A stretch of 64,000 bases of DNA, from contig NC_014387.1 in the NCBI RefSeq assembly GCF_000145035.1, positions 1,974,001 to 2,038,000 of the forward strand. Reading direction: 5' to 3'. Shown one piece after another: positions 57,612 through 64,000 of this stretch; within the stretch, counting starts at the first letter, position 1; each line of letters starts with the position of its first letter. The notes under the pieces are model-generated. The model was not told where the DNA came from. It was given only the letters and a program-made list of their open reading frames with translations, and ran no database searches. This DNA comes from Butyrivibrio proteoclasticus B316. Lineage in GTDB: Bacteria; Bacillota; Clostridia; Lachnospirales; Lachnospiraceae. Both the position numbers and the translations under genes were made by a program.

Positions 57612-58115
57612 TTATTCATCCAAATAGATAATATTGTCAGTTCCTCTTCCAAGGCCTGCTATACCGGTTCTTGCAAGCTCCAGTATTTCTCTTCCCTCAA
57701 GAAGTCTTAGAAAAGCATCAATCTTGGACTGGTTACCTGTAATCTCAATAATAAGTGAATCCGGGCTGACATCAACTATGTTGCCCCTGAATATATTGGC
57801 TGTAGCAAGAATACTCTGCCTGTCATCTGCAGCAGCTCTTACCTTGACCATGGCAAGTTCTCTGTAAACACTCTCCTCAGGAATAAGCTCATGAATGTCT
57901 CTGACATCGACAAGCTTGGATACCTGTTTCTCAATCTGATCCAGGATCACATCATCACCTGAAGCAACAATAGTAATTCTAGTAAATCTCGGATCAGCCG
58001 TTACCCCCGCTGTAATACTCTCAATGTTATATCCTCTTCTGGAAAACAGACCAGAGATTCTGGAAAGAACACCTGAAGTATTATCAACCAGAAGCTGAAA
58101 TACTTTTTTCTGCAT
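57612..58115 (-). CDS. ilvN: Acetolactate synthase small (regulatory) subunit
   Basis: 167 residues. N-terminal ACT domain LLVDNTSGVLSRISGLFSRRGYNIES, second ACT-like part from ~80 (VKVRAAADDRQSILATANIFRGNIVDV, GNQSKIDAFLRLLEG). Binds valine and regulates IlvB. No catalytic ilvB/ilvI gene is next to it in this window. AAAGGAG precedes the ATG. Confidence 0.95.
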   Translation of the reverse strand: MQKKVFQLLVDNTSGVLSRISGLFSRRGYNIESITAGVTADPRFTRITIVASGDDVILDQIEKQVSKLVDVRDIHELIPEESVYRELAMVKVRAAADDRQSILATANIFRGNIVDVSPDSLIIEITGNQSKIDAFLRLLEGREILELARTGIAGLGRGTDNIIYLDE

Positions 58116-58260
58116 CTTTGCTCTCCTTTGAGCCAGTCCAAACTCAGTTGTGGTCTGATACCTTTAGTGCTTTAAAGTGTCAGATTTTATTGCTATGACT
58201 CGCTGAATTTTGAACTATTATTTTGATTATTAGTTGCTGTATTTAAACTAATTAAATCAA

Positions 58261-58288
58261 ATTATACCACTTGAAAGCACCATGTCAA
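58261..58288 (-). promoter_or_regulatory. ilvN promoter
   Basis: Minus strand TTGACA (58283-58288), 16-base spacer, TATAAT (58261-58266). The leader of about 140 bases has no T-box motif that I can recognise. Confidence 0.75.
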
Positions 58289-58354
58289 CCATAAATTCTT
58301 TTAGACTTTAAACTCGCATTATTTTACAGTACTAAAGTATACATAAAAATAAAC

Positions 58355-58390
58355 AAAGCCTCCTTTTACGGTTATCCCGTAAAGGAGGCT
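58355..58390 (-). terminator. Terminator of the RiPP-like locus
   Basis: Minus strand agcctcctttacg-ggataac-cgtaaaaggaggct with one bulge, followed by ttgtttattttt. It closes the peptide/synthetase unit right after the enzyme gene, so no further maturation gene is co-transcribed downstream. Confidence 0.85.
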
Positions 58391-58405
58391 CATTAATTGT
58401 TGAAT

Positions 58406-60313
58406 TCATTTAACTGCTCTGACCTTGTCTATTACATTCTGTGCTGCAGCAAGGTTTAGAAGAGCAACCATAAAAAAGTTATCCTTGGATATATTCTCTC
58501 CTGTCGGTTCGCTTTTTTCTTTCCAGGAATCGATAGCATCAAAGTCCAGATATTTTGCCCATCTTGTTCGGTCAAGTTTATCAACCACAGCATTTTTTTC
58601 TTTTTTAAACTCTTCAAACCAGTCTGGGTCAGGCTTCACATTACGATGACTATTCTCAAGCTTATATCTTACCCTGTACAGAGAATCAGGCATGATATCT
58701 TTAAATGCTTCCCTGAAAATATATCTGTTTTTGCGTCCACGAAGATACTGATACCTTGGTATAGAAACCGCATAGTCAATCACTCTGTAATCAAGGTATG
58801 GAACGATATACCTCATTTTACTGTATGCTCCAAGAAGAGCTATATTATCAAGTCTATTCCTGCTTCCACCATTTCTTACATATTCGATAGGATCATAAGC
58901 AAATAGCATTTCTCGACAATCGGTTTTATAGGAACTCTCAAAAGAATCTTTCAAAACTCCATCCGCTTTTATAGGTGAACTATAATGGTTTTTCAAAGAA
59001 TCTCTTTCCACAGTAAGATTTTTCCAACACTTTTTTAAAGTTCTGCCAATTCTATTATTAAAGCCATTTGTTGTAGAGAACATATATCTAAAATAATGAT
59101 AAAACTCATGATAATGAAACATCTCATAAGGATTAGGTCTATGGCTCACTCCTTCATCGCCGCCATGACCTGTGAAAACAACTTTTGCCCCAAGGCGACT
59201 AAGATCTTCAGATGTTTGAGTCACTTTTAAAGAATTAATAAATGCCGGCAATGCATATCTTATGTGCGGAAGCTCTTCTATATCTATCTTTATTCCAGTT
59301 TCCTTAGTGATGCCATATATTTTCGCTTTTTCTTTCATATCGAGTTCACCATAATGGCATTCTATATGTTCCTGCTGGCAAATGTCATTTATTACTAGTC
59401 TCTCATCATCCTTGGCATATTCAAGCTCTTCAGGAGATTGTGACCAGGAATAGTACTTGCATTCTCTTCCAAAGCGATTAATAAGAATTGATATAACTCC
59501 AGAATCCAGGCCTCCTGACAGCTCAGCTCCAACAATCCCAGATACAGCATCAAGTCTTCTCTTTATAGAATCCTCAATAAGTTCCCTAAGCTTTTTCTGA
59601 TAAGCTTCATCTGATGATAGCCTTATTTTCTTTTTTCCAACACTCCAATATACATGTTCAGTTTTTGTCATCTCATTTTTAGAGAAAGAAAAAGTCAGAA
59701 AGCTTCCAGGTCTGACGCATGAAATATTCTGATATTCCGTTGAAACCATATCAGAAATAACCATTCCTCTAGTAGTCCTGTAAATCCAATTCTCACTAAT
59801 ACTGCAATCCACCTCTGGAACAGCAATTATTCCTCTTATATCTGTTGAGAATACTAAAAAAGATTCATTGCAGGAATAATATAATGGGCGTATTCCCATG
59901 TGGTCTCTAAATAAAGTTATCGTTTTATTGTCTGCATCAAATACTGCTCCGGAAAAATCTCCATTTACTTCCAAAAGAGCTTTGTATCCGTATTTCTGTA
60001 TATATGTAAATAACAGTTCTTCATCAGAAACTGTATCCGTGATTTCCTCGCCCAGCTTATCAAAGATTTCATCCCTGTTATACAAAACAGCATCAATAAC
60101 AGCATATTTTCCACTATCTTCTAACACTATTTTATTGACAGGAAGATTATCATTTAGTCTTTCTATATAAGCACCAATACCACAATTATCCCATTGCCAA
60201 ATATCGTTTTTATCACCATAGGCTTTATTCCATATAGAAAGATTTTCCATAGTTTTTTTTGAAAGAATGTTTTCTTTATTATGATTTATAAAAAAACCAA
60301 AAATACTACTCAT
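58406..60313 (-). CDS. Asparagine-synthetase-like enzyme, probable lasso-type macrolactam cyclase
   Basis: 635 residues. N-terminal class II glutaminase fold (FGFFINHN, VNGDFSGAVFDAD, LFRDHMGIRPLYYS) but the sequence starts MSSIFGF, so the catalytic Cys2 of true glutamine-dependent AsnB is absent. C-terminal synthetase domain has the pyrophosphate loop ELSGGLDSGVISIL near 262 and VFTGHGGDEG near 380, YLDYRVIDYA near 525. Lasso peptide cyclases (McjC/LasC) are exactly such proteins: they adenylate an Asp/Glu side chain of a precursor. The preceding gene is a 62-residue peptide with a lasso-like leader. An amidotransferase acting on another substrate is the alternative. RBS GTGAGGT. Confidence 0.75.
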   Translation of the reverse strand: MSSIFGFFINHNKENILSKKTMENLSIWNKAYGDKNDIWQWDNCGIGAYIERLNDNLPVNKIVLEDSGKYAVIDAVLYNRDEIFDKLGEEITDTVSDEELLFTYIQKYGYKALLEVNGDFSGAVFDADNKTITLFRDHMGIRPLYYSCNESFLVFSTDIRGIIAVPEVDCSISENWIYRTTRGMVISDMVSTEYQNISCVRPGSFLTFSFSKNEMTKTEHVYWSVGKKKIRLSSDEAYQKKLRELIEDSIKRRLDAVSGIVGAELSGGLDSGVISILINRFGRECKYYSWSQSPEELEYAKDDERLVINDICQQEHIECHYGELDMKEKAKIYGITKETGIKIDIEELPHIRYALPAFINSLKVTQTSEDLSRLGAKVVFTGHGGDEGVSHRPNPYEMFHYHEFYHYFRYMFSTTNGFNNRIGRTLKKCWKNLTVERDSLKNHYSSPIKADGVLKDSFESSYKTDCREMLFAYDPIEYVRNGGSRNRLDNIALLGAYSKMRYIVPYLDYRVIDYAVSIPRYQYLRGRKNRYIFREAFKDIMPDSLYRVRYKLENSHRNVKPDPDWFEEFKKEKNAVVDKLDRTRWAKYLDFDAIDSWKEKSEPTGENISKDNFFMVALLNLAAAQNVIDKVRAVK

Positions 60314-60343
60314 GTATACCTCACAGAGAAAAATAAGTCATAC

Positions 60344-60375
60344 AAAAAGCCTTGTCAGGCAAGCCTGACAAGGCT
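60344..60375 (-). terminator. Attenuating terminator between peptide and enzyme genes
   Basis: agccttgtcagg-cttg-cctgacaaggct is a perfect 12-base stem with a 4-base loop, followed on the minus strand by TTTTTG. It lies in the 76-base gap. Such a hairpin gives much precursor mRNA and little enzyme mRNA, a known arrangement in RiPP loci. Confidence 0.85.
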
Positions 60376-60389
60376 CTAAATACTTCATA

Positions 60390-60578
60390 TTATGAAAGCT
60401 GATCAACATGTTCTGGTGTCTCTGGAACAGGTGTTGGTATTGGTGTTACTGGGGTCGGATCACACTTCTTCTGACTATCATTAGATATAAACCAAAACTC
60501 ACATTCACAGTCTAAAAGTCCATTAGCTGTCTCATTCATATCAAGTGCAGTAATTTCAGGTACATTCCATTTCTTCAT
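60390..60578 (-). CDS. Putative lasso-like RiPP precursor peptide
   Basis: 62 residues, ATG 11 bases after GGAGG. The N-terminus MKKWNVPEITALDMNETANG follows the Firmicutes lasso leader pattern W-x2-P-x-(L/I)-x2-LD-x4-T-x-x-G (W4, P7, I9, L12, D13, T17, G20). Cleavage two residues after the Thr would leave N19 as core residue 1, and E27 would be residue 9; if G20 is first, E27 is residue 8. Both are allowed lasso ring sizes. The core also has C24, C26 and C39, aromatic FWF at 28-30, and a Pro/Thr-rich tail (41-56). No membrane or signal features. The adjacent cyclase-like gene supports the call; no B1/B2 gene is in the window. Confidence 0.65.
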   Translation of the reverse strand: MKKWNVPEITALDMNETANGLLDCECEFWFISNDSQKKCDPTPVTPIPTPVPETPEHVDQLS

Positions 60579-60740
60579 AATTCAAATATCCTCCAAAACT
60601 TTTTCATATTTATTATAGACTCGATTATACATAAAGGATTAATTTCGGTCTACAAATCTATCACAACTGTAACATTTATTTTTCAATCATTGTTCTCACA
60701 AAATGTGTACCATAAAGTGCCTTATACCTGCACATAATCT

Positions 60741-61415
60741 TTAATCTTCAACCTTTTTAACAATGTGGTCCTTATCCTTGAAAATATGGTGATCCGGGAT
60801 GCATCCGCGAACACTAGAAAGAGGATATACATTGCACCATCTTCCAATTACAGTTCCGGGATTGAGAACGCTGTTACAGCCAACTTCTACGTTGTCACCC
60901 AGCATAGCTCCCATCTTCTTAAGGCCTGTCTCTACCTGATCATCAGGGCCATTCTTAACAACGATAAGTTTCTTGTCACTCTTAACGTTAGATGTTATTG
61001 AGCCTGCACCCATGTGAGCTTTGTAGCCCAGGATAGAATCTCCCACATAGTTGTAGTGAGGAACCTGAACCTTATTAAAGAGGATTACATTTTTAAGCTC
61101 TGTAGAATTTCCTACAACTGCACCTTTTCCTACAATAGCGCTTCCTCTTATAAATGCGCACTGTCTGATCTCAGCGTCCTCATCAATGATACAAGGTCCG
61201 CCAATGTAAGCTGAATCAAATACCTTAGCACTCTTGGCAACCCATACATTTTCTCCCCTCTTCTCGAATTTATCAGCTGGGAGTTTGTTACCAAGCTCTA
61301 TAATATAGTCTTTGATGCCTGCAAGAAGCTCCCAAGGGTACTCCTTGGTTCTCATATAGTCTGCAGCAATCGTTTCATTCAAATCATACATATTGGAAAT
61401 CTTAAATTCTTCCAT
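60741..61415 (-). CDS. Left-handed beta-helix (hexapeptide) acyl/nucleotidyl-transferase-like protein
   Basis: 224 residues from the ATG at 61415 (AAGGA upstream; GTG three bases before also possible). From about 65 on it is hexapeptide repeats: AKVFDSAYIGGPCIIDEDAEIRQ, GSAIVGKGAVVGNSTELKN, MLGDNVEVGCNSVLNPGTVIG. This resembles the C-terminal half of GlmU-like sugar-1-phosphate enzymes. The nucleotidyltransferase domain is absent. Probably an acyltransferase on a sugar or nucleotide sugar. It lies 21 bases after topB. Confidence 0.8.
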   Translation of the reverse strand: MEEFKISNMYDLNETIAADYMRTKEYPWELLAGIKDYIIELGNKLPADKFEKRGENVWVAKSAKVFDSAYIGGPCIIDEDAEIRQCAFIRGSAIVGKGAVVGNSTELKNVILFNKVQVPHYNYVGDSILGYKAHMGAGSITSNVKSDKKLIVVKNGPDDQVETGLKKMGAMLGDNVEVGCNSVLNPGTVIGRWCNVYPLSSVRGCIPDHHIFKDKDHIVKKVED

Positions 61416-61439
61416 CACATTATCCTTTCTATTGTCGCC

Positions 61440-64000
61440 TTAGTTATCAAAATTAAACACCACATTAAACTTCTCGTCAAATGCAAGTTTAGCATCAAAG
61501 CTTGTTCCTTTTTTGCTGGTAAATCCGGCAATTTTGTCAGTGATTTTCTCGTTTACAAGCTTTTTAAAGTTCTCTTTATCAATCATGACGCCTGCAATCT
61601 TACCGATAAAAAAGCTGCAGCCCTCATCACCTTTTTTGTAGTCTTCGCAGCGATAGCCCAAGTGTCCCTTTATTATCTGCTTGCCGCATATAGGGCACTT
61701 GGCATCTTCCATGACTTCATCTTCACTTTCAAAGACAAAGCGGATTCCCTTAACTTTGCCATCCTCCCCCTTATCAAGGGCAAGTTTGGCTTCAAAAGGC
61801 TTACCGCTCTTGGACTTAAAGCCGGAAATTTTGGTCGTTTCTCCCGTAAGAAGCAGCTCTTTAATCTGAGCATCTTTGAGATTCTTGCCCGCAATAGCAC
61901 CAATATTGAATTTGCAGCTATTCTCCGGGTCATCCTTTTTATAATTGCTGCATCCATAGCCAAACGGCGTTTTGACGATGTCTCCTCCGCACAAAGGGCA
62001 TGTAACCCCCTTAACTGTTTTGGCTTCAACATTTTCAAAGTCAAAAGAAATCTCACTTACGCCATTTTCGTTTTTCTTCATTACAAGACATGCATCAAAA
62101 GGCTTTTTATCCTTGCTCTTAAAGCCTCTGATCGTACCAGTCCGTCCTTCCTTAAGAAGTTCTATGACATTCGCTTCAGAAATCTGCTTTTGAGCGATCT
62201 TCCCTATGAAAAACTTACAGGACTGTGGATCATCTGCCTTGAAATTCTCGCAGCCAAAGCCCACTGTTTTCTTAATTATTCTTCCGCCGCAATCAGGACA
62301 GACAACATCTGCAAGATAATCCGGCTCAACGCCCTCAAAGTCAAAGGTTATCTCTTTTTTGCCATTTTCAGATGTCTTCATTACAAGCTTGGCATTAAAC
62401 GGCTTGTTATTCTTGGACTTAAAGCCTCGTATTACCTCAGTTTCCTCTCCGGAGAGAATCGTCCTCACCTGTTCCTCAGTCAGTTTCTTGCCAGCAACCT
62501 CGCCAAGATAGAAGTAACAGCCTCCTTCTTCTTTTCCTCGGTTTTCGCAGGAATATCCGTTTACGGTTCTGATAATCCTGCCACCGCAGGCAGGGCAGTT
62601 CATATTATCTACATATACGGTAGGAACATCATCAAAGTTAAAGCTTATAGCATATTTGCCGTTTTCATCCTTGCCAAGTCTCAAACTTGCGCTAAAAGAG
62701 CTCTTGTTCTTGCCGACAAACCCTTCTATTACACCGGTCTTACCTTCGGTAATAAGAGTCTTAACAGTTTCTTCATCAAGATCTTTGCCTGCTATCCTGC
62801 CGACGCTAAATGTGCATTTTATCTGATCATTGAAGTAATTACTACAGCCATAACCAAAAGATGTAGTAGTTATTTCTCCACCACAGACAGGACACTTGAT
62901 TCCAATAGGTTTCCTGGAAGCCAGTCCCTTGGACTCTTTGCCTGTGAACTGGTTAATTCTTCCGACAATCTCAGTGGTAAGGTCTTTTTCTATGAGTTTA
63001 CCTGTTTCTCTTCGAATGTATTCTTCAAGCTTGGCTCTGTAATCCTGCCCATTAACAGAGCCGTTATAAATACCCTCAAGTCCTTTTTCCCAGCTGGCCG
63101 TCATCTCCGGATTAAGGAGCGTTGGTACAGACAGATATACAACTTCGTATATCATCTCCCCAAGCTTTTCAGGGGTTATGATCTGGCTCTTACTCTGAGC
63201 CAGATACTTGTTGTCAATGAGCTTTTGGATAATTGCAGCTCTTGTAGCAGCAGTTCCTATACCCTTTTTCTTGATTGTTTCTCTAAGCTCTTCATCCTCT
63301 ATCAGATTGCCCGCATTCTCCATGGCAATTACAAGATCACCTGACGTATATCTCTTAGGCGGCGCTGTCGCACCCTCTTTTATCATGTAATCATTAACGG
63401 ATATCCTATCGCCTTTGTGAGCATTTTCGACAAACTTAAGGAATTCCTCTTTGGAAATTCCAACATCTTCCTCATCTTCAGAAGAGTTGCCCTCTTCATC
63501 GCCTTTTTTATCTTCTGCCTTCTTATCCTTAGGTATTCCGGCAACTTCCAGATATCCCGGTGATACCAGTACCTTAGCAGCGGCAAAAAACTTCTCATTC
63601 CCAACAGCAATCTGAAGTTTTGCTGTTTTATATTCTGCAGAAGGGTAAAAAATAGATACAAACCTCCTGCATATCAAAAGATATACGTTCATTGCAAGTG
63701 GCGACAATGATCCCATAGCACTTGTCTGCCCTGTAGGAATTATCGCATAATGATCAGTAACCTTAGAATCATCTGTATAAGGAGATTTCTCAATTCCCTT
63801 GTACAGGCCATTTTTGAGGACATGATCTACAAATCCGGATACCTCGTTAACTGCGGACAGTCCCTTTACGTTTTTATAGATTTCCTTGGCTACAGCAGTA
63901 GTCAAAACTCTGGCATCTGTTCTTGGGTAAGTCGTGAGCTTTTTCTCATAAAGCTCCTGTGCTATCTCAAGAGTCTGAGAAGGGCTTATCTTAAATCTTT
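61440..64000 (-). CDS. topB: DNA topoisomerase III with five zinc-ribbon repeat modules, partial
   Basis: About 853 codons are visible; the N-terminus (Toprim domain) is beyond the right edge. The catalytic Tyr is in TTYPRTDARVL (Tyr codon at 63927-63929) near the edge. The core continues with DHYAIIPTG and GIGTAATRAAIIQKLI. From about residue 350 of the visible part there are five tandem modules, each a C4 zinc ribbon (CPVCGGEI, CPACGGRI, CPDCGGRI, CPLCGGDI, CPICGKQI) plus an ~60-residue repeat with a G(F/I)xSKxxxxFxAxL pattern. An acidic insert (EDKKGDEEGNSSEDEED) interrupts the core. Relaxes or decatenates DNA by single-strand passage. Confidence 0.93.
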   Translation of the reverse strand, partial: RFKISPSQTLEIAQELYEKKLTTYPRTDARVLTTAVAKEIYKNVKGLSAVNEVSGFVDHVLKNGLYKGIEKSPYTDDSKVTDHYAIIPTGQTSAMGSLSPLAMNVYLLICRRFVSIFYPSAEYKTAKLQIAVGNEKFFAAAKVLVSPGYLEVAGIPKDKKAEDKKGDEEGNSSEDEEDVGISKEEFLKFVENAHKGDRISVNDYMIKEGATAPPKRYTSGDLVIAMENAGNLIEDEELRETIKKKGIGTAATRAAIIQKLIDNKYLAQSKSQIITPEKLGEMIYEVVYLSVPTLLNPEMTASWEKGLEGIYNGSVNGQDYRAKLEEYIRRETGKLIEKDLTTEIVGRINQFTGKESKGLASRKPIGIKCPVCGGEITTTSFGYGCSNYFNDQIKCTFSVGRIAGKDLDEETVKTLITEGKTGVIEGFVGKNKSSFSASLRLGKDENGKYAISFNFDDVPTVYVDNMNCPACGGRIIRTVNGYSCENRGKEEGGCYFYLGEVAGKKLTEEQVRTILSGEETEVIRGFKSKNNKPFNAKLVMKTSENGKKEITFDFEGVEPDYLADVVCPDCGGRIIKKTVGFGCENFKADDPQSCKFFIGKIAQKQISEANVIELLKEGRTGTIRGFKSKDKKPFDACLVMKKNENGVSEISFDFENVEAKTVKGVTCPLCGGDIVKTPFGYGCSNYKKDDPENSCKFNIGAIAGKNLKDAQIKELLLTGETTKISGFKSKSGKPFEAKLALDKGEDGKVKGIRFVFESEDEVMEDAKCPICGKQIIKGHLGYRCEDYKKGDEGCSFFIGKIAGVMIDKENFKKLVNEKITDKIAGFTSKKGTSFDAKLAFDEKFNVVFNFDN

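Noticed and set aside
58116..58260. T-box or leader-peptide attenuator before ilvN
   Set aside because: No AGGGUGGNACCGCG-type motif, specifier stem or leader ORF could be seen; only a short leader with weak pairing.
58406..60313. Ordinary asparagine synthetase AsnB
   Set aside because: The N-terminal catalytic Cys is absent and the gene is paired with a small leader-bearing peptide gene; kept only as an alternative.
61662..63344. 560-codon open frame on the plus strand
   Set aside because: Antisense to topB repeat modules; the minus frame has clear zinc ribbons and catalytic motifs, and the plus frame has no ribosome site or recognisable domain.
63905..63905. Start of topB at an in-frame TTG
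   Set aside because: The active-site Tyr motif lies upstream of it and the frame stays open to the window edge, so the gene is truncated by the window, not starting there.

Overview
The window looks like chromosomal DNA from a low-GC Gram-positive of the Lachnospiraceae, most like Butyrivibrio/Pseudobutyrivibrio. This is inferred from gene content and style: strong AGGAGG-type ribosome binding sites, many GTG/TTG starts, B. subtilis-type SOS boxes, a CBS-domain family II pyrophosphatase, a GerW/YtfI pair, YfhO and GPH sugar symporters. No marker gene fixes the genus. Almost every gene is on the minus strand. The plus strand carries only a small orphan gene, one tRNA-Leu(CAA) and one membrane acyltransferase. 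I see no phage, transposase, IS element, rRNA or CRISPR array.

Layout, left to right. 0-5 kb: a zinc-finger membrane protein, a shortened DNA polymerase I, CoaE and a partial FtsA-like ATPase. 5.1-5.8 kb: a gene-free large imperfect palindrome. 5.9-10.2 kb: an operon of a GT-B-like protein and two GPH symporters. 10.2-12.5 kb: hairpin-rich spacer, an HD-GYP protein, an orphan small gene and tRNA-Leu. 12.5-16.9 kb: KtrB/KtrA potassium uptake, a membrane-anchored unknown and a Nudix hydrolase. 17-21.9 kb: a 1209-residue fusion (ECF-S-like membrane domain, beta-propellers, HD-GYP) coupled to a BMP-family lipoprotein. 22-31 kb: YbaK, CBS-pyrophosphatase, TtcA-like protein, a decayed gene, a heterodimeric ABC exporter and an RsmF-type methyltransferase. 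31.3-33.2 kb: a DUF3793 fragment, a DtxR/MntR regulator and the acyltransferase.

33.2-50.7 kb is a housekeeping block: RNase Y, RecX, RecA (SOS promoter), a J-domain coiled-coil protein, GerW/YtfI, PBP2-type transpeptidase plus FtsW/RodA, a U32 peptidase, ZapA, RuvAB (SOS box), IlvE, an AI-2E family permease and an Mrp ATPase. 50.8-58.1 kb holds branched-chain amino acid genes (leuCD, ilvC, ilvN) mixed with a GT2 glycosyltransferase and YfhO. 58.4-60.6 kb is the most unusual locus: a 62-residue peptide with a lasso-peptide-type leader, then a strong terminator-like hairpin, then an asparagine-synthetase-like enzyme with no glutaminase cysteine. It has the form of a minimal lasso-like RiPP locus without the usual B1/B2 maturation genes. 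The window ends with a left-handed beta-helix acyltransferase and a partial topoisomerase III with five zinc-ribbon/repeat modules at its C-terminus.

Themes: two HD-GYP proteins suggest c-di-GMP control; recA and ruvAB carry matching SOS operators; several loci show decay (PolA 5'-nuclease relic, pseudogene at 25.5-26.0 kb, DUF3793 fragment). All functional calls come from reading motifs by eye. No database search was possible.
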